Assembly (NCBI GenBank): GCA_027485575.1
Contig: JAIXQU010000088.1
Span: 1 to 64,000, forward strand
Source of the DNA: Cytophagaceae bacterium
GTDB taxonomy: Bacteria; Bacteroidota; Bacteroidia; Cytophagales; Flexibacteraceae
Direction: 5' to 3'
Length of the DNA: 64,000 nt
The translations under genes were made by a program, and so were the position numbers. Below the pieces are notes generated by a model, which was not told where the DNA came from, ran no database searches, and was given only the letters and a program-made list of their open reading frames with translations. Below, piece after piece: positions 49,850-59,345 of this stretch; positions within the stretch are counted from its first letter, which is position 1; every line of letters begins with the position of its first letter.

Positions 49850-49894
49850 GAATCCTGTTTTTAAATTGATTTCCGGAACCACCCACTATTTTTT

Positions 49895-50923
49895 ATGAAT
49901 ACCAGACAAATTGATGCACTGAATATTTTTTTGATTCTGGCTTCCTTGATTCTGGCTTTTATCATTCCATTTCAGCTTTTTTTATTCTCCTATGCAGTTT
50001 TAGGACCTCTTCACTATTTGACTGAGATTAAATGGCTTAGGGAACAAAAATTTTTCCTCAATGGGCTGGACTGGGTGCGTATTTTAATAGCGATAACCGT
50101 TCTGGTTTCAATTCCGGTTTTGGTCAAAATGCCATTTTTTGAAGATTGGTTAAAAGTAGATTTTCTAAACAAGATATTTAACCTCCTTTCCAATTATTCT
50201 TATGCTTTAATTCTGTTGGCCTTTCTGGTTTCGGTTTGCCTGATTTTTATTAAAAACCAAAAGCGACTTCAGTATGCCATTTCGGGACTTTTGCTCCTGA
50301 TTTTTTTGGCCATCCGGTATATTCCTTCTTCTATTTTTGATTTGGTTATTTTCATTCCAACCCTGATTCACGTTTACCTGTTTACGCTTCTGTTCATGAT
50401 TTTTGGAACCCTAAAATCGGGTAGTGCTTTTGGAAAATTGTCTATAATTTTTTTAATACTTGTTCCGGTGGTTATTTTCCTTTGGCCTGTTTCCAGCAAT
50501 GGATATAAGTTGGAAACTTTATCAGAAGAAGTCTTTTTATCCACAGGGTTTCAAACTTTGAGTTACCGGGTTTCGACCATTTTAGGGATTACGAGGGATA
50601 AAGATTTTCTTTTGTATTCACCCGCCAACATCAAGATTCAGATTTTTATTGCCTTTGCCTACACCTATCATTATTTGAATTGGTTTTCAAAAACCTCAAT
50701 TATCGGTTGGAATAAAAACATAACCTGGCAAGGACTGGGATTGATACTTACCATTTGGCTAGGTTCCATCTGGATATATTCCTATAGTTATCAGGTGGGC
50801 CTTTCCTTGCTTTTTTCCTTGAGTTTACTGCATGTCATACTTGAGTTTCCACTCAACGCCACTTCCATGTATTCCATTTCTAGCCGGATTTTTTCCTGGA
50901 TTGGTGTTAAATCTTCGAATTAG
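49895..50923 (+). CDS. conserved polytopic membrane protein, unknown function
   Basis: Many TM helices; His in or near membrane segments (LGPLHYLTEIKW, LIHVYLF, YTYHYLNWFSKT, LLHVILEF). Confidence 0.65.
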   Translation: MNTRQIDALNIFLILASLILAFIIPFQLFLFSYAVLGPLHYLTEIKWLREQKFFLNGLDWVRILIAITVLVSIPVLVKMPFFEDWLKVDFLNKIFNLLSNYSYALILLAFLVSVCLIFIKNQKRLQYAISGLLLLIFLAIRYIPSSIFDLVIFIPTLIHVYLFTLLFMIFGTLKSGSAFGKLSIIFLILVPVVIFLWPVSSNGYKLETLSEEVFLSTGFQTLSYRVSTILGITRDKDFLLYSPANIKIQIFIAFAYTYHYLNWFSKTSIIGWNKNITWQGLGLILTIWLGSIWIYSYSYQVGLSLLFSLSLLHVILEFPLNATSMYSISSRIFSWIGVKSSN

Positions 50924-50999
50924 ATTTTTGATTGCTTGTTCTTAGGAATTGATGATTTGAAGTCTGAATAAAAGCAAAACAACAATCAAATCAGAACGG

Positions 51000-53900
51000 C
51001 TAACCAACGCCAACCATAACAAAACTACCCCAATACAAAGGCTGAGGCTTGGTCTTCATCATCTCCTTCTTGGCTTCAATAAATGCCTTTCTTTTGTCCA
51101 TGCCTTTGCTTATCCAGTTTCGATAAAAGATATTCATTAGTTCCTGGGTAGCAGAGTCAGACACTTTGAAAAGACTCATAATTACAGCTTTGGCCCCTGC
51201 AATCTGGAAAGCCCTTTGCAAGCCATAGACCCCTTCACCCACCTGAACTTCTCCTCTTCCTGTTTCGCATGCAGAAAGTACAACCAGGTCAGTAGAGTTA
51301 AGGTTTAGGTTCATGGCTTCATAGGCAGTAAGAACACCCTCACCCACCTGACCTGATGAACTGATTTTTGCCTGATCTACCACATCACCGGCATTGTTCA
51401 AATACAAGCCAGACCGGAGTAGTGGATTATCAATTGCCTTATTTTGATTGATCATGCTGAACGAACTACTTTCCCTTTCTTCATCCAGATTCTCTAAAAA
51501 ATATCCATGGGTTGCCACGTGCAAAATTCTTGGACTTCTAACCGATTTGATAACTTCTTCTTTGGCGTCAACTCCGGTATAGCTTTTGGTTTCCCACCGG
51601 TTGGTTTTTAAAATGTCATTTATTTCAAGAACTTCCTTTTTGGTTCCGGGCAAGTTGGCTATCGTCTCATTTTCCTGCCTTTCGGATGTAGATTCTTTTG
51701 CATAAAAAACAGGGTCTCCGAGCAGATAAGCCGTATTTCTAAGTTCAGAAGATTTGGCGAGAAGGTTTTTGGCGCTGTAAATGTCTTTGCTATTGGATAT
51801 GATGTCAATGTTTTCATATTCGATAACAAATTTTCCATTTTTCTCCCGGAGAGACTCAAGGTTGATTTCGTTAAAAACCCCATCAGGAGATAAAAATATT
51901 TTTGCACCCGGTGGGAACACAGGTTCAAAAGGTTTCCAGAAATATGTATAAGAAAGGGTATCCTCTATTAAGAATTTAACACAGTTCCGATAGTAGTTAA
52001 TATACTTGGTTTCCAGTGCTTTGCCATTGGATAATACCACGAGTTGGGGATTTGATTTTGATTTTTGGCCAATCACAAGGGCTGCATAGATAATTGAATC
52101 TGAAAATCCTTTGTCATAGTACCTGAAACGAATGATTTCTGTAGCATACTCATCCTTTTCAAGCATTTCCCGAATCGTCTTCCAATTTATTTTCTTCTCT
52201 TCATTGGCCAGTTTGAAGTCTTCTGAACCTTTGCTTAACTCAATTTCCAATGCTTCAGATTCCACTTCGAGTTTCCTGATATCGATGCCGGCAAGTTTTC
52301 TTTCTTCTGGCCCAAGCTCAACAGCAGCGGTTATTTCTTCTTTTTTTCTGGTCCACTCTCTGAATTTATTTTTAAGTTCTACATCACCACTGGCCAGAAT
52401 TCTTTCTCTCACCTTAATACTTGCATTTAACAGGATGGCCTTGGTATTCAGAATAATATCATACATTTTTCCAAGAACTGAAGGCTTTTTGTCTTTATAT
52501 TTTAAAGCCAGGGTATAATAGAATTCAAAGCTTGGCCTGATAAGGGACCAGCTTTTGGTTTTTTCCCTTTCTGACATAGATGGAAAAAACCGCTTAATAA
52601 ATTGGAGATTTTGCTCCGAAGTAGCCTCGCAAACAGATAAGGCTTTGTTCAGGTCTCCCAGAACGTACAATGCCTGAGCTACCCTTGTCATGATAGAAAC
52701 ATACTTGGGATGAGATTCATCAAATACATCTTTGTAAAAATCAGCTGCTTTTGAAAAATGCTTTTTTGCTCCTTCATAGTTTTCCAGTGCCCAATCGATT
52801 TCTCCCCTCAAAAGCAATACGTCGGCTGAGTGGGTATTTACTTTTCCAAACTTATCTACCCAGATTTTATCGGCTTCATCCAGCAGTCGGCTAGCCTCAA
52901 GGTACTTTTTATTTGCAATGTGAAAAGACGCAATAAACTGCAACGATTCAGCATATCTGGGATGGGTAAGCCCATATTTATTTTTGTTGATTTCGAGGGC
53001 AAAATTTAAAAGATTATATACCGATTCTGAGTTTCCACCACGGTAAAACATAATCATTGCCAGGTCTGTTTTTGGTTTTGCGATTTCCACGTGGGCATTT
53101 CCAAAATACTTTTCAATTCCTGCTACGCATTTTTCACCCGCTTCCTGTGCCCTTTCATAGTCGCCAAAGGCAGAATAAACCCTGCAAAAAAGAGCAAGGC
53201 TGCGGAGGTATTGCATACTGGAATCTCCAAAAATGGTTTTACTGACCTGGCAAGCTTTGTTGGCCATATCTTCTGCCAGTGTATAATTACCCGATTCGAG
53301 AAAAACTTCTGCCCCAATCTGATAAGGAGTGATGTAGGACCGATGATTCGGCAAGCCATATTTGGCCCGTCTATATTCGATCATCGAAAGGGTTTTCTCC
53401 TGCGCCTCAGTAAATAAACCCTTGTTTAGTAAAAGCATCAGCTCTTCATCCAATCCATTAAAAGTAAGCAAAGAGTTTTTGGAAGCATTTTGAACTGTTC
53501 TCAATGACCGGGAAAGGTATTTTCCGGCTTCTTCAAATCTGCCGGTAATTACCATCAGCCTTGTGATTTTTTGTAGGCATTCGATGTATTCCTTTGAGTC
53601 TTTTCCACGTGATTTTTCTATCCTCGACAAGGCAGACATGTATTTCTCCTCAGCATTTGGAAATTCTCCCATTTGCATTTCTACTGTCCCAACCTTTAAA
53701 CTTTGGTATGCAACCCGCCAGTTGTCCTTTCCATATTTATCCTCCTCTACTTGTTGAACCCTGATGTAGTTATTGATTGCTTTTTGAAACTGGTCTTTGA
53801 TTTCATAAAAAGCGCCCTCTTTGTTTTGGATGTCAAGTAAAATTAAGGATTGGCTGGAAAGTTGTTTTTCCAAAACTGAATGCAGGTATTTATAGAAAAG

Positions 53901-55238
53901 GGGTTCAGCCAGAGCCACTCTATCGGTATATTGGGCATAGAAATTGGCAAGTTCACATTGGGCTTGGGAATAGTAAATAGATCTATTACCACATTGATCT
54001 TCGGTCAACTTGATGTAGTTTTCGATGTATCCTTCCGCCTTTTTTACGCTATCTCCATAAATACAGGATTGATACAAATACTTGAGAATATCATAGGCAT
54101 ACTGGTTGGGCAGGTGATAATTAACAATGTCTTTAACCGTTTTTTCCAGAAGAAAAATGAAAGAATTTTCCCTTTTTTCCCAGGTTGACGCAAAAGGAAT
54201 CTTTAGCCTGACCTTATATGCTTCTGAATCGCCATAGTTTTTGTTGATTATTTCTTTGTAGTTTTTAGAAATCTCCTGTGCTCTTGGAAAATCTTTTTGT
54301 CCTACATAGATTTTGGTCAAAGTTTCAAGCATTGACAGGTAGGTAGGATGGGTTTTTAAATAAGTAACCGGATGGCTGGGGTTGTCACAAAACCTGATTG
54401 CATCCTTTAGCAGTTTTATTGCTTTTTTAATTTCGTTGCTTTCCTGAAGAAATTGGGAATAATACCTTAGGTAATCTATATAGGCCTGGTCCTGGTATTT
54501 AATTTTAGACTTTTTTATCTGTTTTTCGACACCAACAAAACTCTCAATTGCTTTTTTATTGTCTCCTTTTACCATTAAATATCTGGCTTCAAATAGTTTG
54601 GCCCAAACAAGATCTCTTTTTCTTGCCAAAAGTTCTTCCCCTTTAAAATCCAGATATTTTTTTTTTTTTTTTTTGTCAACAACTTCTTTTTTTTCAAGTA
54701 GCCTGCTTTCCGCTTTGAAAATCAACCTTTCTATCAAGGTGGCAGCCAGGTCTAAATTTCCTCTTTCTAACTCATTTTCGGCTTGCAACATTCTGGCTTC
54801 AAAAATTAGGGAGGAATCAGAAAGCTGCACGAATTTCGATTTTTCGAAAAAGATTGTTAAACAGTTATTAGCAGAATGGTAATCAGCCGATTGTAGCGAA
54901 ATTGTTGACTTCTCGATGAGAACTTGTAAAAATTCCGGTGAACGTTCACCAAGCTTTCCTTTTATCCGTGCCACAAATCTCGCTCCCAGGTCTTCACTAT
55001 GGGTATAATCTCCTTTTAATCGATAAAGCCTTGATTCATAATATTGTAACTTTGAGGAATCCTGAAAACTAACTGTCCTTCCTGAAAATTTTTCGGCAAG
55101 ACTATAATATTCTTCCTTTGCCGTTTTGATATCACCCTGGGTAAAAGCTTTGTCTAATCTGGAATAATATTTCTCAAATTTCTGGGCATGAAGAAAAGAT
55201 GCTAAACAACAAAAGAGGGGTATCAATATAAGTCTCAT
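51000..55238 (-). CDS. exported TPR-repeat protein with C-terminal CHAT (caspase-like) peptidase domain
   Basis: Signal peptide MRLILIPLFCCLASFLHAQ; long TPR region; CHAT catalytic motifs ILHVATHGYF and LVVLSACETGRGEVQVGEGVYGLQRAFQIAGAKAVIMSLFKVSD. Confidence 0.92.
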   Translation of the reverse strand: MRLILIPLFCCLASFLHAQKFEKYYSRLDKAFTQGDIKTAKEEYYSLAEKFSGRTVSFQDSSKLQYYESRLYRLKGDYTHSEDLGARFVARIKGKLGERSPEFLQVLIEKSTISLQSADYHSANNCLTIFFEKSKFVQLSDSSLIFEARMLQAENELERGNLDLAATLIERLIFKAESRLLEKKEVVDKKKKKKYLDFKGEELLARKRDLVWAKLFEARYLMVKGDNKKAIESFVGVEKQIKKSKIKYQDQAYIDYLRYYSQFLQESNEIKKAIKLLKDAIRFCDNPSHPVTYLKTHPTYLSMLETLTKIYVGQKDFPRAQEISKNYKEIINKNYGDSEAYKVRLKIPFASTWEKRENSFIFLLEKTVKDIVNYHLPNQYAYDILKYLYQSCIYGDSVKKAEGYIENYIKLTEDQCGNRSIYYSQAQCELANFYAQYTDRVALAEPLFYKYLHSVLEKQLSSQSLILLDIQNKEGAFYEIKDQFQKAINNYIRVQQVEEDKYGKDNWRVAYQSLKVGTVEMQMGEFPNAEEKYMSALSRIEKSRGKDSKEYIECLQKITRLMVITGRFEEAGKYLSRSLRTVQNASKNSLLTFNGLDEELMLLLNKGLFTEAQEKTLSMIEYRRAKYGLPNHRSYITPYQIGAEVFLESGNYTLAEDMANKACQVSKTIFGDSSMQYLRSLALFCRVYSAFGDYERAQEAGEKCVAGIEKYFGNAHVEIAKPKTDLAMIMFYRGGNSESVYNLLNFALEINKNKYGLTHPRYAESLQFIASFHIANKKYLEASRLLDEADKIWVDKFGKVNTHSADVLLLRGEIDWALENYEGAKKHFSKAADFYKDVFDESHPKYVSIMTRVAQALYVLGDLNKALSVCEATSEQNLQFIKRFFPSMSEREKTKSWSLIRPSFEFYYTLALKYKDKKPSVLGKMYDIILNTKAILLNASIKVRERILASGDVELKNKFREWTRKKEEITAAVELGPEERKLAGIDIRKLEVESEALEIELSKGSEDFKLANEEKKINWKTIREMLEKDEYATEIIRFRYYDKGFSDSIIYAALVIGQKSKSNPQLVVLSNGKALETKYINYYRNCVKFLIEDTLSYTYFWKPFEPVFPPGAKIFLSPDGVFNEINLESLREKNGKFVIEYENIDIISNSKDIYSAKNLLAKSSELRNTAYLLGDPVFYAKESTSERQENETIANLPGTKKEVLEINDILKTNRWETKSYTGVDAKEEVIKSVRSPRILHVATHGYFLENLDEERESSSFSMINQNKAIDNPLLRSGLYLNNAGDVVDQAKISSSGQVGEGVLTAYEAMNLNLNSTDLVVLSACETGRGEVQVGEGVYGLQRAFQIAGAKAVIMSLFKVSDSATQELMNIFYRNWISKGMDKRKAFIEAKKEMMKTKPQPLYWGSFVMVGVG
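54657..54674 (-). repeat. 18-nt homopolymeric A tract (coding strand) encoding Lys6
   Basis: Uninterrupted T18 on + strand; coding GTT GAC (AAA)6 TAT CTG. Confidence 0.97.
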
Positions 55239-55350
55239 TTTTAGGCTTTTAAGGGTAAAAAAAACAATATATTTTACATTCTGACTTTAAAGGCAATTAC
55301 AATAAATTAATTAAAGAAAAGGTGAGCTTTTGCTAATGTTAATGAAATAT

Positions 55351-55381
55351 TTTGCCACAGGTTTCTTATCTTCTACTTTTG
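55351..55381 (+). promoter_or_regulatory. Bacteroidota-type promoter TTTG-N19-TACTTTTG upstream of FKBP gene
   Basis: TTTG 55351-55354 and TACTTTTG 55374-55381, both matching TTTG/TAnnTTTG consensus. Confidence 0.7.
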
Positions 55382-55397
55382 TACAAATAATTATAAA

Positions 55398-56132
55398 ATG
55401 AGATTACTAGCACTTGCCACTTTGGCGATATTATTAGGGAATGAAACATACGCCCAAAAGCCAGGCAACAAAAAAAGTTCAAAACCAGCAACAATTGCAA
55501 AACCAGTTCAAAAACCAGAAAGCAAAAAAGATAAGTTAAGCTATTCAATTGGTTTCAACATTGCCAAACAGTTTAAAAGTCAAAACATTGAGATCAATCC
55601 AGACCTTTTTGCAGATGCGGTCAAAACAGTATTTGCAGGTCTTCCTACCGCTATGACTGAGGAAGAGGTCATGTCAACTTTGCAAAGCTTTGAGAAAGAA
55701 ATGCAGTCAAAAATGCAGGGAGATGCGCAGGCAGCTGCAGGTCCAAACAAAGAGGCTGGCCGAACTTTTTTAGCTGAAAACAAAAAGAAACCAACCGTTG
55801 TGGAGCTTCCAAGCGGATTACAGTATGAAATAATAAAGGACGGTACAGGTGAAAGCCCGAAAGCTACCAGTACAGTAACAACACACTACACGGGCACCTT
55901 GATTGATGGAACTGTGTTTGATAGTTCAGTAGAAAGAGGGCAGCCTGCACAGTTTCCTGTCAATGGAGTAATAAGAGGCTGGACCGAAGCACTTCAATTG
56001 ATGAAACCAGGTTCTAAATGGAAATTGTTTATTCCTTCTGATATGGCTTATGGCGATGCTGGTTCCCCACCAAAAATAAGCCCGGGCGCTACATTAATTT
56101 TTGAAGTGGAGCTTATTTCAGTAGATAAATAG
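55398..56132 (+). CDS. FKBP-type peptidyl-prolyl cis-trans isomerase, exported
   Basis: N-terminal FKBP dimerisation domain (KDKLSYSIGFNIAKQFKSQNIEINPDLFADAV), VTTHYTGTLIDGTVFDSSVERGQPAQFPVNGVIRGWTEALQLMKPGSKWKLFIPSDMAYGDAG. Confidence 0.93.
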   Translation: MRLLALATLAILLGNETYAQKPGNKKSSKPATIAKPVQKPESKKDKLSYSIGFNIAKQFKSQNIEINPDLFADAVKTVFAGLPTAMTEEEVMSTLQSFEKEMQSKMQGDAQAAAGPNKEAGRTFLAENKKKPTVVELPSGLQYEIIKDGTGESPKATSTVTTHYTGTLIDGTVFDSSVERGQPAQFPVNGVIRGWTEALQLMKPGSKWKLFIPSDMAYGDAGSPPKISPGATLIFEVELISVDK

Positions 56133-56134
56133 GT

Positions 56135-57022
56135 TTGATGAATAAAGGAGAGAAGAAAATTCTGGCTCCGGATGAGGTAGATCTTGTTCGTGTTTTTGTT
56201 TTGACCATACGGTATTTTAATAAAGTCAAATTCGTTTTTTTGTTTTTTAATCTGTTTGCGCTTGGATTAGGGTCAGGGTATTACTTTTTTAAATCGAAGG
56301 TTTATGAATCTAAATTTATAGCTGAATGCCAATCCATTCCCGATAGCAGGGTAGTTGATCTTATTCAGGATTTGGATAAAATAAGAGAAAATGAAGATTG
56401 GTCTTTGTTGGCCCAAAAGCTTAAAATGAAAATTGATGAGGTAAAAAAAATAAAAGAATTTGAACCCCTTCCAAACGTGGTTATTGAAAAGGAAGCAAAG
56501 GGTTTGGATGATTATCTGTTACCAACGACTGAAATTTCTTATAAGTTTGGTTTAATTGTAAAGGTTAAAGACAATTTGATCCTTCCAAAATTACAAAAGG
56601 GTATTATCCATTATTTATCTTCAAACGAATATTCAACCATCAGGGTGGATAGGTTTTTAGAAAACCGTAAAAGCCTGTTGAAGTATTTAGAAAAACAGAT
56701 TATCAATCTGGATTCACTGAACCTACTTTTTGCCACTAAAATCGTATCTTCTTCTAACACTAGTTCTACAGTAACAAGTCCGGGTGATTATAAAGGTTTG
56801 TTAGTAAATTTAAAGGAAAGAGCACTTGCCGTTGAAGATCAGATTAAATTTTGTAGTCCGGTAATGGTAATTCAACCGTTTACTGCATTCAAATATCCTG
56901 TTGCTCCAGAGTTGTTTACAGTGTTTGGTTTATCTTTACTTTTTGGAAATTTAGTTTCCTTTTTGGCAATTTTGTTAATCTCGCTTAGAAAGACCTACAT
57001 TGAAAATAAGGATATAGAATAA
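56135..57022 (+). CDS. inner-membrane protein with Wzz/chain-length-determinant-like topology
   Basis: Cytoplasmic N-terminus, TM1 (VFLFFNLFALGLGSGYYFF), large periplasmic region, C-terminal TM2 (LFTVFGLSLLFGNLVSFLAILLISL). Confidence 0.5.
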   Translation: MMNKGEKKILAPDEVDLVRVFVLTIRYFNKVKFVFLFFNLFALGLGSGYYFFKSKVYESKFIAECQSIPDSRVVDLIQDLDKIRENEDWSLLAQKLKMKIDEVKKIKEFEPLPNVVIEKEAKGLDDYLLPTTEISYKFGLIVKVKDNLILPKLQKGIIHYLSSNEYSTIRVDRFLENRKSLLKYLEKQIINLDSLNLLFATKIVSSSNTSSTVTSPGDYKGLLVNLKERALAVEDQIKFCSPVMVIQPFTAFKYPVAPELFTVFGLSLLFGNLVSFLAILLISLRKTYIENKDIE

Positions 57023-57023
57023 T

Positions 57024-57620
57024 ATGACAAAGACAATCAATTACTTTTTCTTCATTCTGGTTGTATTGCTTTTTTCAGCCAGTGCATGTAACCGGGGGAA
57101 TAACAAAACAGATTCGAAATTAAAAAAGGAGGTTTTGCAATTTGAATCTCTTATCAATAAATCAGACAGTGCCTGGGCATTGATGATGAACTCTGATGAT
57201 AACAAAATTCAAAACTTAAATCGTTTAATTGAAGAATTGGCCTTAATTGAAGGAACCAAAGAAGACCAACTTAAGCCTATTAAATCTGAAATTAGTGAGA
57301 TGGTGAAGGCCAGATATGATAGGTTGTCTATGGAAAGCTCCGCCAGAATAGATCAATATGATTCTTTTACCAATTCAATATTGGGCAAAGTGAGGGCTGA
57401 AATCAATGCCAATCCAAACGCAGAAAAATATCAAATTGTTCATCAGCTATTGGCTGAAGTACAAGCTGCTGACGATAGTATTCTTCACTTCAGAAAAGAA
57501 TATGATAGAAGTATTGAAGCTTATCGCCAGTATTTGGACAAGAATAAAAAGGTTCTCCAAAATGAACTTCCCTCATTCGATAGCGTACAGAGATATCATT
57601 TGTTTAGATTGGTCCAATAG
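57024..57620 (+). CDS. predicted lipoprotein, helical, unknown function
   Basis: MTKTINYFFFILVVLLFSASACNRG lipobox; coiled-coil-like remainder. Confidence 0.6.
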   Translation: MTKTINYFFFILVVLLFSASACNRGNNKTDSKLKKEVLQFESLINKSDSAWALMMNSDDNKIQNLNRLIEELALIEGTKEDQLKPIKSEISEMVKARYDRLSMESSARIDQYDSFTNSILGKVRAEINANPNAEKYQIVHQLLAEVQAADDSILHFRKEYDRSIEAYRQYLDKNKKVLQNELPSFDSVQRYHLFRLVQ

Positions 57621-57670
57621 AAAATCTAAATTGAGAATAATATCCTGGATCTTTCAAAGCAATTAATTGA

Positions 57671-59344
57671 ATGCAAAGTTTTGTAGTATCAGCCAGAAAA
57701 TATCGGCCGGCAACCTTTGAAACCGTTGTTGGGCAAGCCCATATCACTACAACTTTAAAAAATGCAATCAAAACACAGCATCTTGCCCAGGCATTTTTGT
57801 TTTGTGGTCCCAGAGGGGTAGGAAAAACTACTTGCGCAAGGATTCTTGCCAAGACAATAAATTGCGAAACCATTCAGGAAGATGGAGAAGCATGTGGGAA
57901 ATGTAAATCCTGCGAAAGCTATCAAAACAACAATTCCTTTAATATTCATGAACTGGATGCAGCAAGCAATAATTCAGTAGATGACATCCGGAATCTGAAT
58001 GAGCAAGTTAGAGTGCCACCTCAATATGGAACCTACAAGGTTTACATCATTGATGAGGTTCATATGTTGAGTACGGCTGCTTTTAATGCTTTCCTGAAAA
58101 CCCTGGAGGAACCCCCAAAATATGCCATCTTTATTTTGGCGACTACCGAGAAGCATAAAATTCTTCCTACGATTTTATCGCGTTGCCAGATTTTTGATTT
58201 TAATCGGATAAAAATTTCAGATATATCTTCCCAACTCCAGAAAGTTGCTGTCTCAGAAGGAATTGAATATGAAGAGGAAGGCCTGCGGGTAATTGCCCAA
58301 AAGGCAGATGGTGGAATGCGTGATGCCTTATCTATGTTTGACATGATAAGCACTTTTTCGCCGGACCGAAGGATTAGTTATGCGCAAGTAATAACCAATC
58401 TACATATTTTGGATAGTGATTATTATTTCAAGGTTACCGACTTTATACTTCAGGGACAGTCCAATAATTTATTATTGCTTTTTGATGAAGTTCTGCAAAA
58501 AGGGTTTGATGGTCATTTGTTTATACTTGGCCTTGCAAATCATTTCCGGGATCTCCTTGTTGCCACAGATCCTTCGACTGTCCAATTGATAGAGGCAAGT
58601 GAGGAAAAAATTAATACGTATCTCAATCAGGCATCTAAATCTTCTCCCGGCTTTTATTTGAATCTATTAAACCAGGCTTCCATTGCAGATTTAAATTTTA
58701 AAACAAGTAAAAATCCCCGGTTACATGTTGAGCTGAGCCTTTTGAAAATGGCTAACCTACATCAGGCTATTTCAAATTTGGAATCAGAAAAAAAAAAGTC
58801 TGAACCAAATTTAACTGAGGAAAAAGTTCAATTTAAGATTCCTCAACCAGCACTGGTTAAAGATGCTTTTAAATTTGAGAAGTCTTCTTTTAAATCAACA
58901 CCCAATATTTCTACAGTTCCGGTCAAGGTTGGTGAAACAACTCCTGGAGAAAATAAGATTGAGGATGTTTCCATTAGTAAAAAGGAATTAAGGGCGTATG
59001 GTTTGTTAAAGGCCAAAGAGGATTATTTGCAATGGCTTAAAGACGAACAAAAGCTGCCAGTTTCGGCTTGGAAACTTGCAGGAAATGAAAATATCGACGA
59101 TTTAACCGTATTTCTAGGCTTTTCCAATCCACTGACTCTTGAGAATTTTCTGTCAGAACAAAACATTATTTTTTCTTATTTCAGGGCTCATTTTGACACC
59201 ATTCCACAATTTGAAACAATGGTTAGTGAGTTAGCAAAGGAGTCCATCAGACCGTATTCCAATCCTGAAAAGTTTAATTTTTTGACAAAAAAATACCCTA
59301 AACTCGGTGAGATTAGGGCAAAGCTTGGATTGGAACCCAGTTGA
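57671..59344 (+). CDS. dnaX: DNA polymerase III subunits gamma/tau
   Basis: ARKYRPATFETVVGQAHITTTLKNAI, FCGPRGVGKTTCARILAK, CGKCKSC, DEVHMLSTAAFNAFLKTLEEPPKYAIFILATTEKHKILPTILSRCQIF. Confidence 0.97.
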   Translation: MQSFVVSARKYRPATFETVVGQAHITTTLKNAIKTQHLAQAFLFCGPRGVGKTTCARILAKTINCETIQEDGEACGKCKSCESYQNNNSFNIHELDAASNNSVDDIRNLNEQVRVPPQYGTYKVYIIDEVHMLSTAAFNAFLKTLEEPPKYAIFILATTEKHKILPTILSRCQIFDFNRIKISDISSQLQKVAVSEGIEYEEEGLRVIAQKADGGMRDALSMFDMISTFSPDRRISYAQVITNLHILDSDYYFKVTDFILQGQSNNLLLLFDEVLQKGFDGHLFILGLANHFRDLLVATDPSTVQLIEASEEKINTYLNQASKSSPGFYLNLLNQASIADLNFKTSKNPRLHVELSLLKMANLHQAISNLESEKKKSEPNLTEEKVQFKIPQPALVKDAFKFEKSSFKSTPNISTVPVKVGETTPGENKIEDVSISKKELRAYGLLKAKEDYLQWLKDEQKLPVSAWKLAGNENIDDLTVFLGFSNPLTLENFLSEQNIIFSYFRAHFDTIPQFETMVSELAKESIRPYSNPEKFNFLTKKYPKLGEIRAKLGLEPS

Positions 59345-59345
59345 T

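Noticed and set aside
52132-52518. 128-aa + strand ORF
   Set aside because: Shadow ORF opposite the CHAT protein; Ser/Leu-rich composition is the complement of Lys/Glu-rich coding sequence.
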